In this document: positions 1-8,853 of the stretch, in pieces
How the letters are laid out: every line of letters begins with the position of its first letter
Position numbering within the stretch: position 1 is the first letter of the stretch
Program-made: the position numbers and the translations under genes
The notes under the pieces: model-generated
The model's database searches: none
Seen by the model: the letters and a program-made list of their open reading frames with translations, nothing else
Told to the model about the DNA's origin: nothing
NCBI RefSeq assembly: GCF_021390935.1
Contig: NZ_JAJPUI010000003.1
Location: 372,001-436,000, forward strand
Direction: 5' to 3'
Origin: Streptomyces sp. CC228A
GTDB taxonomy: Bacteria; Actinomycetota; Actinomycetes; Streptomycetales; Streptomycetaceae
Length of the DNA: 64,000 nucleotides

Positions 1-2610
1 CGGTGAACTTGCCGGTGTTGACGTCGACGACGACCATCGCCTCGGTCTTGTCGATCACCAGCGAGCCGCCGGACGGCAGCCAGACCTTGCGGTCCAGCGC
101 CTTCATGAGCTGCTCGTCGATCCGGTACGTGGCGAAGACGTCGACCTCGGACGTCCAGCGCTGCAGCCGGTCGGCCAGATCGGGCGCGACGTGCGACACG
201 TACCCGTGGATGGTCTCCCACGCCTCGTCGCCGCTGACGATGACCTTCGAGAAGTCCTCGTTGAAGATGTCGCGGACGACGCGGACCGTCATGTCGGGCT
301 CGCCGTACAGCAGCGTCGGCGCGTTGCCGTTCTTGGCCTTCTTCTGGATGTCCTCCCACTGCGCCTGCAGACGCTCGACGTCGCGGCGCAGCTCGTCCTC
401 GCTCGCGCCCTCGGCGGCGGTGCGGACGATGACGCCCGCGTCCTCGGGGACGATCTTCTTGAGGATGGTCTTCAGCCGGGCGCGCTCGGTGTCGGGCAGC
501 TTGCGGCTGATGCCGGTCATGGAGCCCTCGGGCACGTACACGAGGTAGCGGCCCGGCAGGGACACCTGGCTGGTGAGGCGGGCGCCCTTGTGGCCGATGG
601 GGTCCTTCGTCACCTGGACGAGGACGGGCTGCCCGGACTTCAGGGCGCTCTCGATACGGCGCGGGCCGTTGGCGAGGCCGAGCGCCTCGAAGTTCACCTC
701 GCCGGCGTACAGGACGGCGTTGCGGCCCTTGCCGATGTCGACGAAGGCGGCCTCCATGGACGGCAGGACGTTCTGGACCTTGCCCAGGTAGACGTTGCCG
801 ACGTAGGAGGTGGTCTGCTCCTTGTTGACGTAGTGCTCGACGAGCACGTTGTCTTCCAGGACGCCGATCTGGGTGCGGTCGCCGTTCTGGCGGACGACCA
901 TGACGCGCTCGACGGCCTCGCGGCGGGCCAGGAACTCCGCCTCGGTGATGATCGGGACCCGGCGGCGGCCCTGCTCGCGGCCCTCGCGGCGGCGCTGCTT
1001 CTTGGCCTCCAGGCGGGTGGAGCCCTTGATGGACTGGACCTCGTCGGAGGGCTCGGTGCTCCTGTCCCGGGCGGGGCGGGGCTCGCGCACCTTGACGACG
1101 GTGCGGACGCCGTCCTCCTCCGGGGCCTCGCCCTCGCCGGCGGGCTCGCCGCTGCGGCGACGGCGGCGGCGACGGCGACGGGAGCTGCTGGTGCCGGCGG
1201 CGGCGGGGGTGGACTCGCCCTCGGCGGTCTCCTCCTGCTCGTCCTCCTCGGCCTCGTCCGCGTCGTACTCCTGCTCCTGGCCCTCCGCGCCGTCGGCGGT
1301 GTCCTCGGCGTCCTCGGCGTCGGCGGCCTCACCGCGGCGACGGCGACGGCCACCGCGGCGGCGGCGGCGCGACGGGCGCTCGTCGAAGTCCCCGGCCTCC
1401 GCTTCGGCCTCCTCGGCGTCCGCCTCGGCCTCGGCCTCGGTGCCGGGCTCGTCCTCGGCGGCTACGGGCTCGGCGGCGCGGGCGGGCTCGGCGGCCTCCC
1501 CGCGGCGGCGACGGCGGCGGCGGCCGGTCTCGGGCCGCTCGGCCGCGGGCTCGGCGACGACCGTCTCGGCCTCGACCTCGGCCTCGGTGTCCTCCTCGGC
1601 GGACTCGGCGGCGGCCGCCTCGGCAGCGGCGGCGGCAGCGGCCGTCTCGGGCGTCTGGAACATCGGCTCGGTGAAGACGGGCGCCTGGAACACCGGCACG
1701 GCGGGCCGCGCGGCGCGGCGGGAGCGGTCCGACTCCGAGCCCTTCTCCGCCTCGGTGGTGAACTGCGGCGTGGACACCCGGCGGCGGGTGCGGCCGCGGG
1801 TGGCGGCCTGCTCGGCCGCGGCGACGTCGGCTCCGGCGGTACCGGTGGTGATCTGCGCGACCGTGTCGGCGGGCAGGCTCTCGCCTCCCTCGGCGGCGGC
1901 CTCCTCGTCCTCCTTGGCCTCCGCGGGGGCGGCGGCGGGCGCGGTGGTCTTGCGGGTCGCGCGGCGACGCGTACGGGCAGGCGGCGCGGCCTCCGCCGGA
2001 GCCTCGGCGGCCTCCGGAGCGGCGGCCTCGGCGGGCGCCTCCACGACGGCTTCCGCCTGCGCGCCCTCGGCGGCGGGCGCGGCCGTCTTGCGGGTCGCGC
2101 GGCGACGCGTACGGGCGGGGGCGGGCTCGGCGGCGGGGGCCGCTTCGGCGGCGGCTGCTCCGCGGGCGCGGCGTCGGCGGCGGCGGGCGCGGCGGCCGGC
2201 TCCTGTGCGGCGGCGGGCGCGGTGGTCTTGCGGGTCGCGCGGCGACGCGTACGGGCAGGCGGCGCGGCCTCCGCCGGAGCCTCGGCGGCCTCGGCGGGCG
2301 CCTCCACGACGGCTTCCGCCTGCGCGCCCTCGGCGGCGGGCGCGGCCGTCTTGCGGGTGGCGCGGCGGCGCGTACGGGCCGGGGCGGGCTCGGCGGCGGG
2401 GGCCGCTTCGGCCTCGGCCGCGGGGGCGCCGGAGTCCGCGGCGGACACGACGACGGTCTCGGCCACCGTTTCCGCGGCGGACGAGGCGGCCGGCGGGCCT
2501 GCGGGGCGCGAGGCGGCCCTGCGGCGGCGGCGCGGGGGCAGCGTGTCGCTGGGCGTGTCGTTGTTCGTCTCGTCGGGGCCGGCGGTGCCGGCTTCGTTCG
2601 TTTCGAGCAT
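1..2610 (-). CDS. rne: Ribonuclease E/G family endoribonuclease (5' part; runs off left edge; apparent frameshift)
   Basis: Single-strand-specific endoribonuclease for mRNA turnover and rRNA/tRNA processing. The ATG at 2610 has GGGAG upstream and begins MLETNEAGTAG. A roughly 550-residue Arg/Pro/Ala/Glu-rich N-terminal extension with PARTRRRATRKT repeats, as in actinobacterial RNase E, leads into an S1 domain (VERVMVVRQNGDRTQIG, then YVGNVYLGKVQNVLPS) and the catalytic region. The last residues inside the window, VVVDVNTGKF, carry the first metal-binding Asp of the DNase I-like core; the rest of the catalytic region and the C-terminus lie outside. The N-terminal part (2610 to about 2160) and the rest (about 2150 to 1) are in different frames, one base apart, with the break near 2152-2160 in a CCG/CGG run between two long repeats. 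I think an indel error is likelier than decay. The family call is firm. Confidence 0.9.
1931..2411. repeat. Two direct repeats inside the rne N-terminal extension
   Basis: Copy A (1931-2148) and copy B (2209-2411) are nearly identical. They differ by a 15-bp insertion in A near 2012-2026 and a few substitutions. Both encode the Ala-rich stretch with two PARTRRRATRKT basic motifs. The apparent rne frameshift sits just after copy A, in the spacer between the copies. Confidence 0.85.
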
Positions 2611-2841
2611 GCGGGCGGTTCTCCCGTCACGCTCCCGGGCGCCGCGTCGTGGTCCGGTCCGGCGGTCGCGTCGCGCGGTGCGCGGTGGCCGTCGTCCGGG
2701 GCGCGGGCGCCGCACGGGAGCTCTGTGTCTGGCTCGCCGGTTCCGTACGCCTTCTGCGGACGGCCTGGCGAAAGTCTTCTGTCTGCACGCGGCCCGACCC
2801 AGGTGGCTCCCGAGTGCCAGGGCCGCGTTCGACGACCGCTC

Positions 2842-3666
2842 CTACGCGGAACCTGCACCTTCCGGCGCCGTCGCGACAGCGGTTCCGGCGGCCTTGGAAA
2901 GGGCGGCCGTGACTGCCTCGCGGTCGGGCGCGAGCGGGTCGGTCACCGTGCCGGACTCCTCGTCGAAGAGCCCCTGCGCCAGCCTGGTCACCGCTGCGGG
3001 GACCGGCGGCGCCAGGTCGGCCACAGCTCGGAGACCGGACAGGACGTCGTCGGGTCGGACGGCAGGTGTCACGTGCCGAACAACCAGCCGCAGTATCGCA
3101 CAGGGCCGGTCCGCGGGCCTATCAGCCCGACCGGAAACGGCTTCGAGCCCCGCCACGGCGGCCCGGGCGTCGAAGGTCCTCAGCCCGTTCTTCGTCATCC
3201 GCTGCACGTCGACGGTGCCGGCGGCGAGGAACGCGGCGACGGCGCGCTCGGCGACGGCGGGGTCCACCCCGTCGAGCCGCAGCTCCCACACGGAGGCGGT
3301 GAGCCGGTCGGCGAGCCCGGAGGTGCGGGCCTCCACGGCGTCGACCACGTCGAGCCCGTCCGGCAGGGACTCGTCGAGCAGGGCGCGCAGCGCCTCGGGG
3401 TCGCGGGCCTCGGTGAGCGCGATCTCCAGGTACTCGGCCTCGGAACCGGTCCCGGTGGGGGCGGCGTTCGCGTACGAGACCTTGGGGTGCGGGGTGAAGC
3501 CCGCCGAGTACGCCATGGGCACCTCGGCGCGCCGCAGCGCACGCTCGAACGCGCGCTGGAAGTCGCGGTGGCTGGTGAACCGGAGGCGGCCGCGCTTGGT
3601 GTAGCGCAGTCGGATGCGCTGCACCGCCGGTGCGGGCGGCGGGCCTACGGGCTGTCGCTTGCCCAG
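2842..3666 (-). CDS. TIGR03936 family radical SAM-associated protein (DUF2344), probable CTG start
   Basis: About 274 residues. Recognised from RIRLRYTKRGRLRFTSHRDF near the start, then AYSAGFTPHPKVSYANAAPTG and EYLEIAL, the conserved core of the DUF2344 proteins that accompany TIGR03960 radical SAM enzymes in actinobacteria. The exact reaction is unknown; the partner's conservation suggests RNA or tRNA modification, which is inference. The start is unusual. The reading LGKRQPVGPPPAPAVQRIR begins at a CTG (3666) preceded by GAGGAG at about 8 nt. The nearest standard start in frame is GTG at 3624, with no visible ribosome binding site. It lies upstream of rne on the same strand (231 bp gap). 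Confidence 0.85.
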   Translation of the reverse strand: MGKRQPVGPPPAPAVQRIRLRYTKRGRLRFTSHRDFQRAFERALRRAEVPMAYSAGFTPHPKVSYANAAPTGTGSEAEYLEIALTEARDPEALRALLDESLPDGLDVVDAVEARTSGLADRLTASVWELRLDGVDPAVAERAVAAFLAAGTVDVQRMTKNGLRTFDARAAVAGLEAVSGRADRPADRPCAILRLVVRHVTPAVRPDDVLSGLRAVADLAPPVPAAVTRLAQGLFDEESGTVTDPLAPDREAVTAALSKAAGTAVATAPEGAGSA

Positions 3667-4038
3667 TGGTTCTTCTCCTCGGTGCGGGGCGGGCGCGGTG
3701 ACGCTCCGCCCACGGGGTGCGGGCGGACCTCCCGGGGGGCCTGCCCGGGCCGTCCCCGCTGTGCGGGGAGGCCTCGGGGGCGGGCGCCACGCCGGAAGCG
3801 GTCGTTTCACCCCCAGGGTACGCGCCGCGGCCGCGCCCTCCCCGGGCGGCCGCGCCCCGCTGCCCCGCCCGCCGGCGCCGCCGGCGCCCCGCGGGGCCTG
3901 CCGCCGGGCCCCTCCCGGCCGCGGCGGGAACGGCGCGGGACGTACACCCGGTGGGGTTGCGCCGCGCGGGCGGAGGGCGCCGGACGGGCGGTCCCGTACC
4001 GCGCCCCTGCTCCCGGTGCGCCCCTGCCCGCCCCGCCC
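3667..4038. other. Non-coding GC-rich spacer
   Basis: About 370 bp of C/G-rich low-complexity DNA between the lipoprotein stop and the DUF2344 start. I see no reading frame with a ribosome binding site and no RNA gene. It probably holds the end of the envelope operon transcript and the DUF2344/rne promoter. Confidence 0.5.
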
Positions 4039-4632
4039 TCAGCGTCCCGGCGGGGTGCTTGCGGCGGTGGGGGGCGGGACCGGCTCGGGGAGGGCGCCGA
4101 GGTCGAGGTCCGCGTCGCAGGCGGTCTGCGCCAGGGCGGTGTCGGTCCCCCGCAGGCGTACCGGTGTGCGGCCCTCGGTGTCCTCGGCGAAGGCGATCGT
4201 GCACACGAGCTGCCGTACCGCCAGGTCGTCGAGGCCGGCGAGCGCGATCGGCAGGGTCACCTCCACCCCGCCGCCCGGCAGCGGCTCCGTCCGGGCGACG
4301 CCCTCGAACGGCAGCTCGGGCAGGCCGTCGGTGAGTCCGGCCTCCCGTTCGTGCGGCAGCGGCCCCGCGAAGAGGGTCGCGACCATCCAGGACGCCGCCG
4401 TCGACACCCCCGACTCGTCGGTCAGGTCGGTGGCCGCGTCCTGGTAGCGGATCGACGGTGCCAACCGCCCGGACGGCGACCGGAGGAAGACGAACAGCCC
4501 GGTGGTCGGGCGGGGGACCACCTTGACGGCCGCGGGGCCCCCCGCGTCGATGACGTCCGTCTCCGGGACGTCGCACCCGCCGAGCCACAGCGCGGCGCAC
4601 CCGGCGAGCAGCGCCGCTGCGACCCGCCTCAT
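4039..4632 (-). CDS. GerMN-domain lipoprotein, last gene of the two-component operon
   Basis: 197 residues. The signal peptide MRRVAAALLAGCAALWLGGC ends in a lipobox with the lipidated Cys at position 20. The rest (about 45-180) looks like a single GerMN-type domain: FVFLRSPSGRL, then LFAGPLPHEREAGLTDGLP, then VEVTLPIALAGLDDLAVRQLVCTIA. The ATG (4632-4630) overlaps the kinase stop as ATGA, so it is translationally coupled to the kinase. Kinase plus lipoprotein resembles MtrB-LpqB or the AfsQ1-Q2-Q3 arrangement, where the lipoprotein is thought to modulate the sensor outside the membrane. That role is inference. Confidence 0.8.
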   Translation of the reverse strand: MRRVAAALLAGCAALWLGGCDVPETDVIDAGGPAAVKVVPRPTTGLFVFLRSPSGRLAPSIRYQDAATDLTDESGVSTAASWMVATLFAGPLPHEREAGLTDGLPELPFEGVARTEPLPGGGVEVTLPIALAGLDDLAVRQLVCTIAFAEDTEGRTPVRLRGTDTALAQTACDADLDLGALPEPVPPPTAASTPPGR

Positions 4633-6123
4633 GCCGGCGCCTCCCCCGGCTGCAGCGGCAGCTCCACCGTGAACACGGCGCCGGTCCCGCCGGGGCCGTT
4701 CGCGGCGCGGAGGGTGCCGCCGTGCAGGCGTACGTTCTCCAGGGCGATGGCGAGTCCCAGGCCGCTGCCGGCCGAGCGGGTGCGGGCCGCGTCGGCCTTG
4801 TAGAAGCGGTCGAAGATGTGCGGCAGCGCGTCCGGCCGGATGCCGGGCCCCCGGTCCGACACCTCGATGACCAGCCCCCTCCCCGTCCGCGCCCGTGGCG
4901 GAACGCAGCCGCACGGCCACCGGCGCGCCGCCGTGCCGCAGCGCGTTGCCCACCAGGTTGGCGACCACCACATCGAGGCGGCGCGGGTCGAGCCGGGCGC
5001 GGATGCCGTCCGGCAGGTCGGCGCCGACCTGCCCGGTCCAGTGCCGCTGCTCCAGCGTCTTGCGTACGGTCTGGGCCACGTCGACCTCGTCGGTGTTGAG
5101 TTCGGCGGCGCGCGCGTCGAACCGGGAGATCTCCATCAGGTCCTCCACGAGCACCGCGAGCTTGCCGGTCTCCGCGCTGATCAGGCGCACCGCCCGCGCG
5201 GTGTCGGGGTCGAGGCGGTCGGCGTCCTCGTCGAGGACCTCGGTGACGGCGAGCATCCCGGCGAGCGGGGTGCGCAGTTCGTGCGAGACGTCGGAGGCGA
5301 AGCGGCGGGCGCGCGCCTCCGCCCGGCGCAGTTCGCCCACGGACCGCTCCAGTTCGCCCGCGGACGCGTTGAACGTCGCTGCCAGGTCGGCCAGTTCGTC
5401 ACTGCCCCGCACCGGGATCCGGGTGTCGAGGCGGCCGCTGCCCATGGACCGGGCGGCCTCGCGCAGGTCGCGCACCGGGCGCAGCACACTGCGCGCCGCG
5501 ACCAGCGCGGGCACCAGGGCGATGGCGAGGCCCGGCAGCGCGCCGTCCCGCGCGGCGGCGAGGAGCGCCTCCACGTTCGCCTGCTCCTCCGGCATCGGCA
5601 TCACCGCGAAGAGGACGACCCCGGACGGCAGGGTCCTGCCTCCCCCGGCCTCGAAGGCGACCGGCATGCCGATGGTCAGGTACGGCACCCCGTCCTTGAC
5701 GACCCGCTCGAAGCTGCCGTGCAGCGTCGTGTGGGCCCTGCGGCGCAGTTCGGGCGTGATCACCGTGGACGTGGGGCTGGTCGCGGACGACACGCGCAGC
5801 GAGCCGTACTCCGCGTACACGTACCACGGGCGCGGCTTGCCGGAGCGGGCGAGGGCCCGCAGCATGCTCCGCTTGTCGTCGAGGTCGCGGTGCTGGAAGA
5901 GGACGACGTCGAGGTCGCGCACCTGGGAGCGGAAGGAGGACACCGCCGTGTCCTGCGCCGTGCCGAGGACCGCGTTGCGGGCCTCGCGGAAGGTGAGCGC
6001 GGCGGTCGTGGCCGCGCTGACGGCGGCCACCAGCAGGAACGCCAGGACGAGGCGGGTGCGCAGGCCGAACGGGCGGCGGCGCTCGCCGGGGGCCGGGCGC
6101 CGCCGCGCGGGGCGGAGCCTCAC
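4629..6123 (-). CDS. Two-component sensor histidine kinase (apparent 1-base frameshift in the ATPase domain)
   Basis: Membrane sensor kinase. The GTG at 6123 overlaps the regulator's stop as GTGA. Visible in order: TM1 (about residues 22-45), an extracytoplasmic domain of about 120 residues, TM2 (GALPGLAIALVPALVAA), HAMP, a HisKA domain with the phospho-acceptor in FASDVSHELRTPLAG, the N-box LVGNALRHGG, then G boxes SDRGPGIRPD and GSGLGLAIA. The G boxes are in a different frame from everything upstream. The switch lies at about 4868-4884, where the coding strand reads GGGGAGGGGG. One extra G there would explain it. The downstream frame ends exactly at the coupled TGA before the lipoprotein, so I read an intact kinase with a sequencing indel. 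A real null allele is not excluded. Confidence 0.88.
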
Positions 6124-6857
6124 AGCGGCCCGAAGCGGTAGCCGAAGCCCCGCAGGGTCTGTATGTAGCGGGGGCTGCCCGGCACGTCCTCCACCTTGTT
6201 CCGCAGCCGCCGCACGCAGGCGTCCACGAGCCGGGAGTCGCCGTGGTAGCTGTGCTCCCACACGTGCTCCAGCAGCTGCTGGCGGCTGAACACCTGCTCC
6301 GGCGCGGCGGACAGGTGCAGGAGCAGCTTCATCTCGGACGGCGCGAGGGCGAGGCGCTCGCCGTCCTTGGTGACGGTGAGCCCCGCCCGGTCGATGGCGA
6401 GCCCGCCGTGGAACTCGACGGCGGGCCGCCCGCCGCCCGGTTCCTCGATCCGGCGCAGCACGGCCCGGATGCGGGCCTCGATCACCTCGATGCGGGCGGG
6501 TTTGACGATGTAGTCGTCCGCGCCCGCCTCGAGGCCCACCACCATGTCGAAGTCGTCGCCGCGGGCGGTGAGCATGATGATCGGCAGCTGGCTGTCGTCC
6601 CGTACCCGGCGGCAGACCTGCACGCCGTTCATGCCCGGCAGCATCAGGTCGAGGAGCAGCAGGTCGGGGCGGAACTCGCGCAGCGCGGCGAGCCCGGCCT
6701 CCCCGGTGGCCGCGGTGCGCACCTCGTGGCCGCGGCGGCGCAGGCCGAGCTCCACGCCCTCGCGCACGGACGGGTCGTCTTCGATGAGCAGTACACGAGG
6801 CATGGGCACAGTATCCAGAGGGTCGGGGGCGGCGGTCGGGTGCGGGGCGGCGCTCAT
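6120..6857 (-). CDS. OmpR/PhoB-family response regulator (AfsQ1-like)
   Basis: 245 residues from the ATG at 6857, which overlaps the murJ stop as ATGA. A second ATG at 6803 (MPRVLLIEDD) fits the family's usual N-terminus. Receiver domain: acidic pocket IEDD, phospho-acceptor Asp in LLLLDLMLPGMNG, Thr/Lys switch in MLTARGDD and VKPA. The C-terminal winged helix has SRQQLLEHVWEHSYHGDSR, VDACVRRLRNKVED and a final GFGYRFGPL. From memory it resembles Streptomyces AfsQ1 closely, and regulator-kinase-lipoprotein is also the AfsQ order. It is co-transcribed with the flippase and FemX-like genes upstream, suggesting the operon senses and adjusts the cell wall (inference). Confidence 0.92.
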   Translation of the reverse strand: MSAAPHPTAAPDPLDTVPMPRVLLIEDDPSVREGVELGLRRRGHEVRTAATGEAGLAALREFRPDLLLLDLMLPGMNGVQVCRRVRDDSQLPIIMLTARGDDFDMVVGLEAGADDYIVKPARIEVIEARIRAVLRRIEEPGGGRPAVEFHGGLAIDRAGLTVTKDGERLALAPSEMKLLLHLSAAPEQVFSRQQLLEHVWEHSYHGDSRLVDACVRRLRNKVEDVPGSPRYIQTLRGFGYRFGPL

Positions 6858-8853
6858 GGTGCCCGGCGGCGCAGCCGCGCGGCGGCCCCGGTGACCAGGG
6901 CGTCGATCCCGTCCAGCCGCAGCGGCCGGGCCAGCACGAGGAACACGCAGGCGATCGCCGCGGCCCCCGTCGCGGCAGCGGCCGCGGCCCCGCCGGGCCG
7001 GGCCCAGTCGGCGGCGCCGTGCCCGAGGGCCGTCGCGGGCACGGCGGCGGCCAGCAGCCGGGCCTGCGCCGCGAGGGCGCCCGCGGGGGTGCGCCGGGCG
7101 GCGGCCGGGCCCGGTCGGGCGCCCCGCGCCGCGAGCGGCGGCGCAGGACCAGCGCGGTCACGGCCCAGCCCGCCCACAGCGCCAGCGAGTACCCGCCGGC
7201 GATGCCGGTCACCACCCAGCGGGCGGGCAGCAGGACGTAGGCCGCCGCCGACAGGCCGGCGGTGAGGCCCGCGATCACCAGGTTCAGCAGGAACGGGGTG
7301 CGGGTGTCGGACAGCGCGTAGAACGTGCGGGACAGGACGTACTGCCCGCTGAAGGCGATCAGGCCGGGTGCGAACGCCATGAGCGTGCCCGCCATGACGG
7401 CGACGGCCTCCGCGTCCGTCTCGCCGTACTGGAAGACGAGCGCCATCAGCGGCTGGGCGAGGGCGAACAGCGCGCAGGCCGCCGGGACGACGGCGGCGGC
7501 GGTGGTGCGCAGCCCGTACGACACGTCGTGCCGCACGGCGGCGGTGTCCCCGTCGGCGGCGGCCGCGCTCATCCGCGGCAGCAGCGCCGTCATCAGCGAC
7601 ACCGTGATGATCCCGTGCGGTACCGCCCACAGCAGGTAGGCGTGGTTGTACGCGCTGAACCCGGCGCCTCCGTCGACGCCGGCGGCCTCCGCGCGCAGGC
7701 CCGCCGCCGTCGCCAGCCGGGTCGTGACCCAGTACGCGCCCTGGTTGGTGAGGACGAGCAGCACCAGCCAGCCGGCGTTGCGCAGCGGCCGGGTGAGGCC
7801 GCTGCCGCGCCAGTCGAACCGGGGCCGGAAGCGGAAGCGGGCGGCGCGCAGCGCGGGCAGCAGCGCCAGGGCCTGGACGGCGATGCCCGCCGTGGTCCCC
7901 CAGCCGAGCAGCGCGGTCTCGGCGGCGCCCAGCGTGCCGCCGCCGGTGGCGAACACCGCGAGGTAGAGGCCGAAGACGGCGATGACGACGACGTTGTTGA
8001 GGACCGGCGCCCACATCATCGCGCCGAACCGTCCGCGGGTGTTCAGCACCTGCCCGAGCAGCGTGAACAGCCCGAGGAAGAAGATTTGCGGCAGGCAGTA
8101 GCGGGCGAAGGCGACCGTCATCGCGGTCTGCCCGGGCGGGTAGTCCGTGTAGGCGTCGACGATGGCGGGCGCCGCCCACACCGCGCCGGCGGTGAGCACG
8201 AGCAGGGCGAGCACGCACACCGTGAGCAGCCGGTCGGTGTAGGCGGCGCCGCCGTCCTCGTGCTCCTTGGCGGCCTTGACCAGCTCGGGCACGAACACGG
8301 CGTTGAGGGCGCCGCCCATGAGGAGCATGTACACGATCGTGGGAAGGGAGTTGCCGACGGCGTACCCGTCGGCGACCGTCCCGACGCCGATCGCGGCGGC
8401 GACGACGGCGGACCGCACGAACCCGGTCGCCCGCGACACGACCGACCCGGCGGCCATGACGACACCACTGCGCAGCACGGACGCCTTGCGCGGCGGGGGC
8501 TGCGGGGTGGGACCACCGGCTCGGGCGGGCCCGGCGGACCCGGGCGCCTCGGCGGGCGCTGCCGTACCAGCGGGCGCGGTGGTAACGGCGGACGCAGCCG
8601 TCCGCGCACGGCCGGTGGACCCGGGCGCCTCAGCAGACGCTGCCGTACCAGCGGACGCTGCCGTACCAGCGGGCGCGGCCGTACCACCCGGATCGGGAGC
8701 CCCACCGGGCACGCCCACCGCGCCCGACGCACGCGCCGCGCTCTGCGCACGCGCCGCGCCCGACTCCCGCGCCGCACCTTCCGCACGCGCCGCGGCCGGC
8801 TCACACGCCGCCCCTTCCGCACGCGCCGCGCCCTGCGCGTCCGCCGCCGTCAC
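6854..8853 (-). CDS. murJ: MurJ/MviN-family lipid II flippase (apparent 1-base frameshift near the C-terminus)
   Basis: Polytopic membrane protein of the MOP superfamily, expected to flip lipid-linked peptidoglycan precursor. The GTG at 8853 overlaps the femX stop as GTGA. About 124 residues of Ala/Gly/Pro-rich repeats come first, then the MviN core: SVLRSGVVMAAGSVVSRATGF, VGTVADGYAVGNSLP, GGALNAVFVPELVKA, and many TM helices. Near 7090-7140 the frame changes by one base: VTALVLRRR is followed in the other frame by a normal last TM region (AIACVFLVLARPLRLDGIDALV) ending at 6854. The new frame ends at the ATGA junction with the regulator, which argues for an indel error in a CG-rich run. Streptomycetes usually carry another mviN near the origin, so this may be a paralogue. 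Confidence 0.88.

Noticed and set aside
191..3604. Plus-strand open frame of over 1100 codons, Leu/Gly-rich
   Set aside because: It is the antisense of rne and the DUF2344 gene; GC-rich genes leave the opposite strand open. The minus strand carries clear domains.
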